DNA of 64,000 nt, taken from contig NZ_JOJP01000001.1 in assembly GCF_000710775.1 (NCBI RefSeq), forward strand, positions 376,764 through 440,763, read 5' to 3'. A model generated the notes under the pieces. It made no database searches and was not told the origin of the DNA. It saw only the letters and a program-made list of their open reading frames with translations. The stretch comes from Endozoicomonas elysicola (GTDB lineage: Bacteria > Pseudomonadota > Gammaproteobacteria > Pseudomonadales > Endozoicomonadaceae). Of the stretch, positions 49,879-59,738 are shown one piece after another. Within the stretch, counting starts at the first letter, position 1. Each line of letters opens with the position of its first letter. A program made the translations under genes and the position numbers.

Positions 49879-51912
49879 ATGAATAACCCGCTGCTGGAAC
49901 CCAGTGAACTTCCCCCTTTTTCAAAAATTCTTCCTGAGCATATTAAACCGGCTATTGAGTCCATTATTGATGATAACGAAAAGGCGGTAGCGGCGTTACT
50001 GACTTCTGGTGTTGGTGCAGGATGGACCTCTTTGCAGGAGCCATTGGATCAGCTGGATGATCGGCTGGGTCAGGCGTGGTCTCCTGTTGGGCATATGAAT
50101 GCTGTAGTGAACAGTGAAGCGTTGCGGGAAGCCTATAATGGCTGTCTGCCACTGTTGTCTGAATACTCCACGCGTCTTGGACAAAATCGCCAATTGTTTG
50201 AAGCTTACCAGTCTCTGGCAGACTCTGAAGAGTTTAGCAAGCTCGACAGTGCTCAGCAGAAAGTGATTAACGATAATCTCAGGGACTTTCGTCTTGCCGG
50301 TGTTGCCCTGGAAGATGATAAGAAAGCCCGCTATGGCGAGATTAAAAAACAGCTGTCAGAACTGACCAGTAAGTTCTCTGACAATGTTCTGGACGCCACC
50401 ATGGCCTGGAGCAAGCTGATTACCGATGAATCTGAGCTGGCTGGATTACCCGAGTCCGCACTGGCAGGCGCAAAGCAGCTGGCTGAGTCTAAAGAGAAAG
50501 AAGGCTGGTTGCTGAATCTGGACTTCCCAAGCTACTTTCCGGTGATGACCTATTGCGATAATAGGAAGCTCAGGAAAGAGGTTTACACCTCATTCTCTAG
50601 TCGCGCTTCTGACCAGGGACCGAATGCCGGGGAGTTTGATAACACTAAAAACATCCAAGAAATCCTCAAACTGCGACATGAGCTGGCTCAATTGCTGGGT
50701 TTTGATAATTACGCCGAGTATTCCCTGGCCACCAAGATGGCCGAGTCTCCTGATAAAGTCATTGAGTTTCTCGAAGACCTGGCTGCGAAAAGCAAGCCTC
50801 AGGCAGAAAAAGAACTGGCAGAACTGAAAGCGTTTGCCAAAGAGACGTTCGGTGTTGAAGAGCTTGAAGCCTGGGATGTTGGTTATTATGGCGAAAAGCT
50901 TCGCCAGCAGCGTTATGCTATTTCGCAGGAAGAGCTGCGCCCATGGTTCCCTGCAGAGAAAGCGATTTCTGGCATGTTTGAAGTCGTGAACAGACTCTAT
51001 GGTATTGAGTTTGAAACGGTGAATAACGTGGATACCTGGCATAAGGACGTTCGCTTTTTCAACATCACCAGGAAGGGAGAAGTGATCGGCCGTTTCTACC
51101 TGGATCTTTATGCCAGAGAGCATAAGCGTGGTGGTGCCTGGATGGATGTCTGCCGTTCGCGCTGGAAGCAGGATGACAAGTTGCAACTGCCGGTAGCGTA
51201 TCTGACCTGTAACTTCACACCTCCAGTTGGTGATAAACCGGCGCTACTGACACACGATGAAGTAGTCACCCTGTTCCATGAGTTTGGTCATGGGCTGCAC
51301 CATATGCTTACCAAAGTCGATTATGCGGCGATTTCAGGCATCAGTGGTGTTGCCTGGGATGCCGTAGAGCTGCCCAGTCAATTTATGGAGAACTGGTGCT
51401 GGGAGAAGGAGGGTCTGGCCATTATTTCCGGTCATTTTGAAACGGGAGAGCCTCTGCCGGAAGAGATGCTGAATAAACTGCTGGCCGCAAAAAACTTCCA
51501 GTCCGCCATGATGATGGTCAGGCAGTTGGAGTTCTCGCTCTTCGACTTCAAACTGCACAAGGAGTACAGGGAAAACATCGATGTGCAGTCAGTGCTTAAT
51601 GAGGTACGAAAGCAGGTAGCTGTAGTCATACCTCCGTCTTTCAATCGTTTTCAGAACAGCTTCAGCCATATCTTTGCGGGTGGTTATGCTGCGGGATATT
51701 ACAGCTACAAATGGGCCGAAGTTCTATCAGCTGACGCATTTTCACGCTTTGAAGAAGAAGGGATTTTTAACCGGAACACCGGTGAGTCCTTCCTGCATGA
51801 GGTTCTGGAGAAAGGCGGTTCAGCAGAACCTATGGAACTGTTCGTGAAATTTCGTGGCAGAGAACCAGAGATTGATGCTTTACTGCGACATAGTGGTATT
51901 CAGGACGTGTAA
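49879..51912 (+). CDS. prlC: Oligopeptidase A
   Basis: This 677-residue M3-family zinc metallopeptidase starts at ATG 49879; the frame opens at 49828 but the added 17 residues look non-conserved. HEFGHGLHH near residue 469 supplies two zinc ligands and the catalytic Glu, and the third ligand lies further along in ELPSQFMENW. It degrades short peptides in the cytoplasm, including cleaved signal peptides. The yheV-like gene follows after about 105 bases, a conserved neighbour. Size equals E. coli PrlC. Confidence 0.96.
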   Translation: MNNPLLEPSELPPFSKILPEHIKPAIESIIDDNEKAVAALLTSGVGAGWTSLQEPLDQLDDRLGQAWSPVGHMNAVVNSEALREAYNGCLPLLSEYSTRLGQNRQLFEAYQSLADSEEFSKLDSAQQKVINDNLRDFRLAGVALEDDKKARYGEIKKQLSELTSKFSDNVLDATMAWSKLITDESELAGLPESALAGAKQLAESKEKEGWLLNLDFPSYFPVMTYCDNRKLRKEVYTSFSSRASDQGPNAGEFDNTKNIQEILKLRHELAQLLGFDNYAEYSLATKMAESPDKVIEFLEDLAAKSKPQAEKELAELKAFAKETFGVEELEAWDVGYYGEKLRQQRYAISQEELRPWFPAEKAISGMFEVVNRLYGIEFETVNNVDTWHKDVRFFNITRKGEVIGRFYLDLYAREHKRGGAWMDVCRSRWKQDDKLQLPVAYLTCNFTPPVGDKPALLTHDEVVTLFHEFGHGLHHMLTKVDYAAISGISGVAWDAVELPSQFMENWCWEKEGLAIISGHFETGEPLPEEMLNKLLAAKNFQSAMMMVRQLEFSLFDFKLHKEYRENIDVQSVLNEVRKQVAVVIPPSFNRFQNSFSHIFAGGYAAGYYSYKWAEVLSADAFSRFEEEGIFNRNTGESFLHEVLEKGGSAEPMELFVKFRGREPEIDALLRHSGIQDV

Positions 51913-52017
51913 TGCTTAGACTGCGCACAACAATCTGAAGCATTTAATACGCAATGGAAAGTTTGAGGTGCTTTCTGTTGCGTATAAGAGTTAAGTCAAC
52001 GCTCAGGGATAAGAATC

Positions 52018-52272
52018 ATGAAAACTAAGCGCTTCATTGCAGGAGCTGTATGTCCCTCCTGCGGCATGATGGATTCAGTTCGCATGTTTCGCAGTGAGAC
52101 TGAAAGGGATTACCGTGAATGTGTGGAATGTGGTTTCACTGATGTGATGGAAGTCGATCCCAAGCTGGAAGGCGAGTTACCAGAAGCTCGTATAGTACGA
52201 GAAGAAAATATTCTGGAAGATCACACCGATGTGATACGTTTTGTGGATGCCTCGTCTTCAGATAAGCATTAA
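52018..52272 (+). CDS. yheV: YheV-family putative zinc-ribbon protein
   Basis: This 84-residue protein has two CxxC pairs, CPSCG near residue 12 and CVECG near 35, as in a zinc ribbon. The start KRFIAGAVCPSC matches the YheV family. Its function is unknown, but it accompanies prlC in many gammaproteobacteria. The C-terminal half is acidic. It may be co-transcribed with prlC. Confidence 0.88.
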   Translation: MKTKRFIAGAVCPSCGMMDSVRMFRSETERDYRECVECGFTDVMEVDPKLEGELPEARIVREENILEDHTDVIRFVDASSSDKH

Positions 52273-52422
52273 TTGAAAGAATTGAAATGTTGATCTACTT
52301 TTTCAGCGCAAATAAACATAGTGCTGAAAGACAATAACCAAAAACTAATTCCAGTAATGTCTGGATCGACAGTGGAGTGCTATACGAGTAAGCAGTTGCC
52401 TTGATTTTTTCGGGGGTAAAAC

Positions 52423-53625
52423 ATGAACCGCAGAGCACTGCTGAAAGGGTTAGCTGTGAGTCCATTTATTGCTTATAACGAAACAGGCTCTACAAAATCT
52501 CCGTTCGGGTCAATGCATGTTGCTGTTATTGGTTCAGGCGCCTTTGGTTGTTGGACTGCTCTAAACCTTGTTGAGCAAGGGGTTCAGGTTACTCTTATTG
52601 ATCCCTGGGGGCCTGGCAACTCACGGTCAAGTTCGGGGGGAGAATCTCGTCTTATCCGCTCCGTTTATGGGGCTAACCCTATTTACACACAGTGGGTTCA
52701 GCGTTCCTTTGAACTCTGGCTTAAGCTTCAGAAGCAGGCAGGACAAAGGATTTACTTTCCTACAGGTTTACTCTGGATGTTTTCCGGTGATGATGAGTTA
52801 ATGCAGGAATCCTTACCCGTAGTAGAAAAAGCGGGTTATCGCATTGATACTCTTCCGATGAATCATGCAGAGAAGCAGTTTCCTCATATTAACTTTTCAG
52901 ATGTGAAGTCGGTTTATTATGAGCACTCTGCTGGTTACCTTCTTTCCCGCGTGGCATGCCAGATTATTGAAGATAGAGTCTGTAAACTTGGAGGAAGGGT
53001 GATCAGGGAAGCTGCACTGCCCATTCACCAGTTATCCGGTGGGCTTGATAAAATCACACTGGCTGATGGTGCATCACTTTATGCTGATCACTTTGTTTTT
53101 GCCTGTGGCCCATGGCTAGGGCAGTTATTACCTGATCTTTTACAACCAATCATCATACCCACACGGCAGGATGTTCTTTTTTTTGGATTGCCAGAGCATT
53201 CTGAATACACTCAGTCCATGCCATCCTGGGTAAATATTGGAGACCGGATTTTTTACGGCATGGCTAATCCTGAAAACCGGGGTTTCAAAGTTGCTGACCA
53301 CTCTGCCGGGGACGTCATTAATCCAACAACCGTGGATCGTACTGTTGATATAGCATCATTAAAGAGGGCCTCAGAGTTTCTGTCCCACCGGTTTCCTGAT
53401 TTGGATGGAGCGCCATTAGTGGAGAGCCGTGTCTGCCAATATGAAAACAGTCCAGACACGCACCTCGTTATTGATCAATATCCAGATGCTGATAATGCAT
53501 GGGTTGTTGGTGGAGGGTCCGGGCAGGGTTTCAAGATTTCACCTGCAGTTGGTGAGTATGTTTGCTCCCGGATACTTGAACGTGTGGATCATGAGCCACT
53601 TTTTGGAATAAGTCGATTTTTGTAA
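52423..53625 (+). CDS. FAD-dependent amine/sarcosine-oxidase-like oxidoreductase with RR leader
   Basis: This 400-residue DAO-family flavoprotein has the dinucleotide fold GSGAFGCWTALNLVE near residue 37, the SRSSSGGESRLIR segment near 67 and GGGSGQGFKISPAVGE near 365. CQYENSPDTHLVID near 340 resembles the segment of monomeric sarcosine oxidase whose cysteine binds FAD covalently. The N-terminus NRRALLKGLAVS resembles a twin-arginine signal, though its hydrophobic part is short. The substrate is unknown; sarcosine, N-methyl amino acids and other amines are possible. It stands alone. Confidence 0.75.
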   Translation: MNRRALLKGLAVSPFIAYNETGSTKSPFGSMHVAVIGSGAFGCWTALNLVEQGVQVTLIDPWGPGNSRSSSGGESRLIRSVYGANPIYTQWVQRSFELWLKLQKQAGQRIYFPTGLLWMFSGDDELMQESLPVVEKAGYRIDTLPMNHAEKQFPHINFSDVKSVYYEHSAGYLLSRVACQIIEDRVCKLGGRVIREAALPIHQLSGGLDKITLADGASLYADHFVFACGPWLGQLLPDLLQPIIIPTRQDVLFFGLPEHSEYTQSMPSWVNIGDRIFYGMANPENRGFKVADHSAGDVINPTTVDRTVDIASLKRASEFLSHRFPDLDGAPLVESRVCQYENSPDTHLVIDQYPDADNAWVVGGGSGQGFKISPAVGEYVCSRILERVDHEPLFGISRFL

Positions 53626-53647
53626 TTTGCTACTAGAGCTAGCGATC

Positions 53648-54298
53648 TCAGGCTGAAGAAGTAAATTTAAGCTCAATGCCCAGATTATTGGAAAGGCAGT
53701 TCCAGCGTGACCAGATGCTGATCCACTCCTCTGCACTGCGGTTGTGGATAAATTCTTTGAATTTTTCTTCGTGATAGATAGCCTGAGAACGCATCATCTG
53801 ATCCACCGTTTTATCTACAATTACATCTAGCTCATTGGCAAAGTGTTCACCCAATATCGAATGAACGATCAGATTGGCCCAGGTCATGTTCATAGGAATC
53901 AGTGTTGATCCGGCTTTTAAAAGATATTGGTCGTTTACTTCTTCAATTAGCCGGTGGGCAAAATAGGCTTTATCCAATAATAAATCGAGCCCATTCAATG
54001 CCTGCCCCTGAGTAACAGGAGACATGAAATTTTCTTCTGCGATGTCCAGAAATGGAGCTATGAAGCTATGGATGCCGGCTTCATAAGATGCCTCATCAAG
54101 AGCTTCAAGAAAATCAGGAACATGGTCAATGTAGTCAATTGTGAAAATTAGTAACGTTTCACAGGTATTCTCTTCCGGAAGCTCAATGGTGTGATGTAAT
54201 TGTTCTATCTTATCACCCATCAACTTTCTGAGATGTTCATTTTGTGCTTCCAGCTCTTTTACCCGACTAATTAGATTTCGGATTGCCTGCACATCCAT
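53648..54298 (-). CDS. Orphan protein, 216 aa, N-terminal coiled coil
   Basis: No family is recognised. Residues 5-40 (IRNLISRVKELEAQNEHLRK) are a likely coiled coil, and the rest is acidic and largely helical with no membrane segment or signal peptide. The gene starts at ATG 54298 and converges with the flavin oxidase gene 23 bases away. A perfect DnaA box sequence at 53743-53751 lies inside it and may be chance. Upstream lies the 1.1-kb gene-free stretch before coxB. Confidence 0.6.
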   Translation of the reverse strand: MDVQAIRNLISRVKELEAQNEHLRKLMGDKIEQLHHTIELPEENTCETLLIFTIDYIDHVPDFLEALDEASYEAGIHSFIAPFLDIAEENFMSPVTQGQALNGLDLLLDKAYFAHRLIEEVNDQYLLKAGSTLIPMNMTWANLIVHSILGEHFANELDVIVDKTVDQMMRSQAIYHEEKFKEFIHNRSAEEWISIWSRWNCLSNNLGIELKFTSSA

Positions 54299-55388
54299 AC
54301 TTTTCCCCTGCTATTCATCTCCAGCTGTCCATAAATGGTTGTCAGAAAATAATGGCTGACAATAGCTGCTTGGTAGATGGATACAAAACCATAGTGCTTT
54401 CTATAAAACAAGACGTAGTAAATATTCCTTTTTCATATGTTTCAATATTTTTATAAGTAAAAAAGATTTATAGAAAGTACTGAAAATAGCGAGTTTTTCT
54501 GATTTTTGGAAGCGGTTGTGTAGTCAAAAAAATGGCACACAATATAAGCTATGCCAGCTTACTTTGTTGTGATTTATTGAAACGCTGAGCGAGAGAGGTT
54601 TTTTCTGTCAATTGATAGTTTTGAGAGAGCATGGAGGAAAAAATATTCTGTGCAATCGATAGTAATTAATAAAAGTCGGTCATGATCAATAAGCTGTCAC
54701 AGACTTTACCACGTCGTTTGTAAGCAATAGAAGAGCATTATCGAGCTTTATACTAAATTATAAGGTTACCAGATAAGGTATGGTTTTTTCTCTGACTGAA
54801 TAAAAAATGTCGTTTAATTACAGTCCGTTATAGCCTTTGATAATGAATAGCTTAAATTATAAATAAACGACACTAATAGTATTTTGAAATTGAAGATTTC
54901 ATTTCTTTTCATCATGTTGTTTAATGGTTTTCAAGAACTATACTCTATGAACGATTATTGTCAGACTTAGAGTGTTCTGCTTGGGATGTATTGTCATAGT
55001 TTTTCTGTGACTTGAGGTGTTGGATTTGCAGTTATGTGTATGAAAGTAGTTTGGCTTTGTCTCAATACTGATTGCATATCTGCTCTTGATTAGATGTAGT
55101 GGGGTTTTTCAGGTCAGATAAATCAAAGCAATATTGCTTCCTCTCAATAAATCCATGTGTGGTTTACCTGCGTAAATGACACAAATGGGCTTTATCATGG
55201 GTGGTAGCGATGAATGTTTGTAACAATACAAGACCATTGGACAGGTCAGTATCGTGACACATACAACTGGGCAAAATGCTGCTCTGTTGTCAGTCACACC
55301 TCTGAGAAGTAAAGCAGCACAACAAGTCTGCACAATAATAATAAGAAGTTTCCGCTGCGATCAGCGGATAGTCAGGGGATGTAAGGGA
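54299..55388. other. Long AT-rich gene-free region upstream of coxB
   Basis: About 1.09 kb without a supported gene. Open frames that cross its right end are extensions of coxB or its antisense. The base composition is clearly more AT-rich than flanking genes, at least in the left two thirds. No tRNA, terminator or strong promoter was identified. It presumably includes the coxB promoter and possibly an unrecognised small RNA or decayed gene. Confidence 0.5.
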
Positions 55389-56576
55389 ATGATGCAGCAG
55401 GCGAAATCTCTTTTTCTTCTTCTTGCGGGACTGGCTGTAACGGGTAGTAGCCGTGCTGCATGGGAAGTCAACATGACCGAAGGTGTGACGGCTGTCAGCC
55501 GGAATATCTACGGACTTCATATGACCATATTGATAATCTGTGTCGTGATTGGCCTGATTGTCTTTGGGGTCATGTTTTATTCTATTTTCAAGCACCGTAA
55601 ATCCAAAGGTGCTGTACCTCACCAGTTTCATGAAAGCACACTGGTTGAGATTGTATGGACATCCATTCCTTTTCTGATACTCGTGCTGATGGCCATCCCG
55701 GCGACGAAAACGCTGGTGGATATCTACAATACTGACGAGGCCGATATTGATATCAAAATCACCGGCTATCAGTGGAAGTGGCAGTATGAGTATGTTGGAG
55801 AAGATGTCTCCTTTTTCAGTAACCTCAGTACTCCCCGGGAACAAATCCTTAATGTCCGGGAAAAGAACCCCAACTATCTTCTGGAAGTGGATGAGCCGCT
55901 GGTGATACCTGTTGGCAAAAAGGTTCGCTTCCTGGTCACCGCTGCTGACGTTATTCATTCCTGGTGGGTGCCTGCTCTGGCAGTAAAGCGCGATGCCATC
56001 CCTGGATTTATTAATGAAGCCTGGACGAATATTGAAGTGCCTGGTACTTACCGTGGGCAGTGTGCAGAGCTGTGTGGTAAGGATCATGGCTATATGCCCA
56101 TTGTCGTTGAAGCTAAGTCACAGGAAGACTATGACGCCTGGCTGGAAGCGAAAAAGGTCGAAGCCGAAAAAGAGCGTGAGCTGACGGACAAAACCTGGAC
56201 CATGGAGGAGTTGATGGCCAGAGGTGAGCAGGCCTACAACAAAGCCTGTGCGGTATGTCATCAGCCTAACGGGGCCGGTATGCCACCGATCTTCCCTGCA
56301 CTAAAAGGCAGCCCGATGGCCACGGAAGCCGATCAGATCGGAGCGCATGTCGATATCGTTATGAATGGTAAGAAAGGTTCTGCAATGCAGGCCTTTGCCG
56401 GCCAGTTGAATGAGGTGGACCTTGCTGCAGTGATCACCTATGAGCGAAATGCCTGGGGCAATAACACCGGCGAAATGGTGACACCTAAAGAGATCGTGGA
56501 TTACAAGAAAACTGGCAAGTATGTAGAAGATCCGGCCAAGCAGGCCATGCCCGATAACAAACAGGCGAGCCTGTAA
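55389..56576 (+). CDS. coxB: Cytochrome c oxidase subunit II with fused cytochrome c domain
   Basis: This protein of 395 residues from ATG 55389 has a signal peptide, two transmembrane helices and a CuA domain with His190, Cys225, Cys229, His233 and Met236 (CAELCGKDHGYM). A C-terminal class I cytochrome c domain carries the haem site CAVCH at residues 287-291. It accepts electrons from cytochrome c and passes them via CuA to the core. The longer frame to 55254 lacks signal-peptide character. It is first in the oxidase operon; coxA follows after 11 bases. The fused haem domain places it near caa3-type oxidases. Confidence 0.95.
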   Translation: MMQQAKSLFLLLAGLAVTGSSRAAWEVNMTEGVTAVSRNIYGLHMTILIICVVIGLIVFGVMFYSIFKHRKSKGAVPHQFHESTLVEIVWTSIPFLILVLMAIPATKTLVDIYNTDEADIDIKITGYQWKWQYEYVGEDVSFFSNLSTPREQILNVREKNPNYLLEVDEPLVIPVGKKVRFLVTAADVIHSWWVPALAVKRDAIPGFINEAWTNIEVPGTYRGQCAELCGKDHGYMPIVVEAKSQEDYDAWLEAKKVEAEKERELTDKTWTMEELMARGEQAYNKACAVCHQPNGAGMPPIFPALKGSPMATEADQIGAHVDIVMNGKKGSAMQAFAGQLNEVDLAAVITYERNAWGNNTGEMVTPKEIVDYKKTGKYVEDPAKQAMPDNKQASL

Positions 56577-56587
56577 GGAGAGTAGAT

Positions 56588-58183
56588 ATGACTTCGGTAA
56601 CTGATACTGCTTCTTCACATGAGCATGACGAGCACCATCATGGGCCTGCCAAAGGGTTGATGCGCTGGGTTCTCACCACCAACCATAAAGACATTGGCAC
56701 CATGTACCTGTGGTTCAGTTTCATTATGTTTCTGACCGGTGGGGCTATGGCAATGATTATCCGGGCTGAACTCTTTCAGCCCGGGCTGCAGATTGTTGAA
56801 CCGGGATTTTTCAACCAGATGACCACGATGCATGGCTTGATCATGGTATTTGGTGCTGTTATGCCGGCTTTTGTCGGACTGGCTAACTGGATGATTCCCA
56901 TGATGATCGGGGCGCCGGATATGGCCATGCCCCGGATGAACAACTGGAGTTTCTGGATTCTGCCCTTTGCAGCGGTGATGTTGGTGAGTACGTTGTTTAT
57001 GGAAGGTGGGGGGCCAAACTTCGGTTGGACTTTCTACGCGCCTCTGTCCACAGACTATGCGCCACCTTCAACAACATTCTTCATCTTTGCGATCCATATG
57101 CTCGGTGTGTCTTCCATCATGGGGGCGATTAACATCATCGCAACCATCTTGAACCTTCGTGCTCCCGGGATGACCATGATGAAGATGCCGCTCTTTGTCT
57201 GGACCTGGCTGATCACCGCCTACCTGCTGATTGCTGTAATGCCGGTGCTGGCGGGTGCAGTAACCATGATGTTGATGGACATTCACTTCGGTACCAGTTT
57301 CTTCAATGCTGGCGGTGGTGGTGATCCCGTTCTGTTCCAGCATATTTTCTGGTTCTTTGGGCACCCGGAAGTTTACATCATGATTCTCCCTTCTTTCGGG
57401 ATTGTCTCAGCCATTATTCCGGCATTTGCCCGCAAACACCTGTTTGGCTATACCTCCATGGTTTACGCCACCGCCAGTATCGCTTTTCTGTCGTTTATTG
57501 TCTGGGCTCACCATATGTTCACCGTTGGCATTCCACTGATTGGTGAGCTGTTCTTTATGTACGCCACCATGCTGATTGCCGTACCGACCGGGGTAAAGGT
57601 CTTCAACTGGGTAACCACGATGTTCCGCGGTTCCATGACCTTTGAAACCCCCATGCTGTTCTCAACGGCATTTGTGGTGCTCTTTACCATTGGTGGTTTC
57701 TCAGGGTTGATGCTCTCTATCGCGCCTGCTGATTTCCAGTATCACGACACCTATTTCGTGGTGGCTCATTTCCACTATGTACTGGTGCCGGGGGCTATCT
57801 TTGCCATCTTTGCTGCCTGCTACTACTGGCTGCCTAAGTGGACTGGTCATATGTATGACGAGACGCTGGCTAAAGTGCATTTCTGGATGTCATTTATCGG
57901 GATGAACCTGACGTTCTTCCCAATGCACTTTGTCGGACTGGCAGGGATGCCAAGAAGGATTCCTGACTATGCACTGCAGTTTGCCAACTTCAATGAAATT
58001 TCCAGTATTGGTGGTTTCCTGTTTGGTACCACGCAATTGCTGTTCCTCTTTATCGTGATCAAATGCATCAGGGGGGGAGAAAAAGCTGAGGCCAAGCCCT
58101 GGGAAGGTGCTGAAGGGCTGGAGTGGAGTGTGCCATCTCCTGCACCCTATCACACCTTTACGACACCACCGGATGTGAAGTAA
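56588..58183 (+). CDS. coxA: Cytochrome c oxidase subunit I
   Basis: This 531-residue haem-copper oxidase core has about twelve transmembrane helices. HPEVY begins at residue 259, where His259 and Tyr263 are the cross-linked pair of type A oxidases; the VWAHHMFTVG CuB histidines and the FVVAHFHYVL haem-ligand region follow. It reduces O2 to water and pumps protons. The N-terminus carries a His-rich stretch (HEHDEHHHG) before the first helix. It is flanked by coxB and the CuB assembly gene ctaG. Confidence 0.98.
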   Translation: MTSVTDTASSHEHDEHHHGPAKGLMRWVLTTNHKDIGTMYLWFSFIMFLTGGAMAMIIRAELFQPGLQIVEPGFFNQMTTMHGLIMVFGAVMPAFVGLANWMIPMMIGAPDMAMPRMNNWSFWILPFAAVMLVSTLFMEGGGPNFGWTFYAPLSTDYAPPSTTFFIFAIHMLGVSSIMGAINIIATILNLRAPGMTMMKMPLFVWTWLITAYLLIAVMPVLAGAVTMMLMDIHFGTSFFNAGGGGDPVLFQHIFWFFGHPEVYIMILPSFGIVSAIIPAFARKHLFGYTSMVYATASIAFLSFIVWAHHMFTVGIPLIGELFFMYATMLIAVPTGVKVFNWVTTMFRGSMTFETPMLFSTAFVVLFTIGGFSGLMLSIAPADFQYHDTYFVVAHFHYVLVPGAIFAIFAACYYWLPKWTGHMYDETLAKVHFWMSFIGMNLTFFPMHFVGLAGMPRRIPDYALQFANFNEISSIGGFLFGTTQLLFLFIVIKCIRGGEKAEAKPWEGAEGLEWSVPSPAPYHTFTTPPDVK

Positions 58184-58198
58184 ACGACAGGAGTCAGT

Positions 58199-58765
58199 AT
58201 GAGCGAACAGGATAGAGAAGAGAAACCGGAGGCTATTGAGCGTTCAACTCGTCGTACTGTCATTCGCTCCATACTCGTAGCCTGTGGCATGTTCGCTTTT
58301 GGTTTTGCCATGGTGCCACTGTACAACGTGTTCTGTCAGGTGACGGGTCTGAATGGCAAGACGGACCCTGACCCGTATATGTACAAGGCTGCAGAAGCCA
58401 AAGTGGATACCAGTCGTGATATCAAGGTGCAGTTTGTAGCCACCAAAAACGCTGGTATGAGCTGGGACTTCTCTCCCAGCACCCCCCAGGTAACGGTTCA
58501 CCCTGGTGAGCCGGGGTTACTGAACTTTGTTGCTAAAAACCCCACGGACAAAAGGATGGTGGGCCAGGCAATTCCCAGTGTAACGCCGTTTGAAGCGACC
58601 AACTTTCTTCATAAGGTCGAGTGTTTTTGTTTTACCACTCAGACGCTGGAGCCCGGGGAAGAAAAGGTCATGCCACTGCGGATTATCGTCGACCAGGAAC
58701 TACCAAAACACATAAAAAAGCTAACGTTGTCTTATACGCTGTTTGATGTAACGCATATGAACTGA
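58199..58765 (+). CDS. ctaG: Cytochrome c oxidase assembly protein CtaG (Cox11)
   Basis: This 188-residue copper chaperone delivers copper to the CuB site of subunit I. One N-terminal membrane helix (about residues 22-44) anchors a periplasmic beta domain with the copper-binding CFCF motif in VECFCFTTQTLEPGE and the partner Cys in YNVFCQVTG. It lies 15 bases after coxA in the same operon, preceding subunit III as in many alpha- and gammaproteobacteria. Confidence 0.95.
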   Translation: MSEQDREEKPEAIERSTRRTVIRSILVACGMFAFGFAMVPLYNVFCQVTGLNGKTDPDPYMYKAAEAKVDTSRDIKVQFVATKNAGMSWDFSPSTPQVTVHPGEPGLLNFVAKNPTDKRMVGQAIPSVTPFEATNFLHKVECFCFTTQTLEPGEEKVMPLRIIVDQELPKHIKKLTLSYTLFDVTHMN

Positions 58766-58847
58766 ATCAGTTGAGCGGTTTTTTTGAAGATTGTTCGGGA
58801 GAAAAGGCGTACTCCCTGTCAGATCAGGAGAGGTGAAAGAAAGTATT

Positions 58848-59738
58848 ATGGCTACCGAAGGTACCTACTACGTTCCGGCCCAGAGTAAGTGGCCAATCAT
58901 TGCATCTATTGGGCTATTTCTGACCCTTCTGGGTGCCGGCATGATGATGAATGACATGACTGCCGGGGTTAAGGATTCCAGTGCTCACTATGTGTTTTAC
59001 GCCGGCGGTCTGATTATGGCCTGGATGCTGTTTGGCTGGTTCGGCAATGTTATTCAGGAGTCCCGTGCAGGGCTTTACAGTGCTCAAATGGATCGAACAT
59101 TCCGCTGGGGGATGTTCTGGTTTATTTTTTCAGAAGTGATGTTCTTTGCTGCACTGTTTGGAACCCTCTTCTATGTTCGGGTTCTGGCCGTTCCCTGGCT
59201 GGCTGGTGAGGGTGAAGGGGCCATGACCCATGAAATGCTCTGGCCAAACTTTATTGCCGACTGGCCATTGATGGTGAATCCGGACAATGACCTTTTTGTT
59301 GGGGCTGCCGATGTTGTTGATCCTTTTCACCTGCCACTGTTGAACACGCTGTTGCTGGTTGCCTCCAGTATCACACTGACCCTGGCGCACCATGCACTGC
59401 GGGTGAATGATCGCTATAAGATAAAACTGTGGTTGATCATTACGCTGATACTTGGCACAGCATTCTTATTTTTCCAGGTTGAAGAATACATTGAAGCCTA
59501 TAACGAACTGGGTCTGACTCTTAGTGCTGGTATTTACGGCTCAACCTTCTTCCTGCTAACCGGTTTTCATGGTGCTCATGTAACCCTGGGAGCCATTATG
59601 CTGGCGGTAATGCTGGTGCGAGTCTACCAGGGGCATTTTGAAGCGGATAACCACTTTGCCTTTGAAGCCGCCAGCTGGTACTGGCACTTCGTGGATGTGG
59701 TGTGGGTTGGACTGTTTATATTTGTTTATCTGGTTTAG
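58848..59738 (+). CDS. coxC: Cytochrome c oxidase subunit III
   Basis: This 296-residue protein from ATG 58848 has seven predicted transmembrane helices and the subunit III features FIFSEVMFFAALFGTLFYV, FFQVEEYIEAYNELG and FHGAHVTLGA, ending in the helix with WYWHFVDVVWVGLF. It stabilises the oxidase core and supports proton uptake. An open frame upstream to 58791 was not chosen because GGAGAGG lies before ATG 58848. Its 3' end overlaps the opposing DUF2909 gene by 4 bases. Confidence 0.96.
   Translation: MATEGTYYVPAQSKWPIIASIGLFLTLLGAGMMMNDMTAGVKDSSAHYVFYAGGLIMAWMLFGWFGNVIQESRAGLYSAQMDRTFRWGMFWFIFSEVMFFAALFGTLFYVRVLAVPWLAGEGEGAMTHEMLWPNFIADWPLMVNPDNDLFVGAADVVDPFHLPLLNTLLLVASSITLTLAHHALRVNDRYKIKLWLIITLILGTAFLFFQVEEYIEAYNELGLTLSAGIYGSTFFLLTGFHGAHVTLGAIMLAVMLVRVYQGHFEADNHFAFEAASWYWHFVDVVWVGLFIFVYLV

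Noticed and set aside
53743-53751. Perfect DnaA box inside the 216-residue orphan gene
   Set aside because: It is isolated, with no further boxes or AT-rich element nearby, so chance is the simplest explanation.
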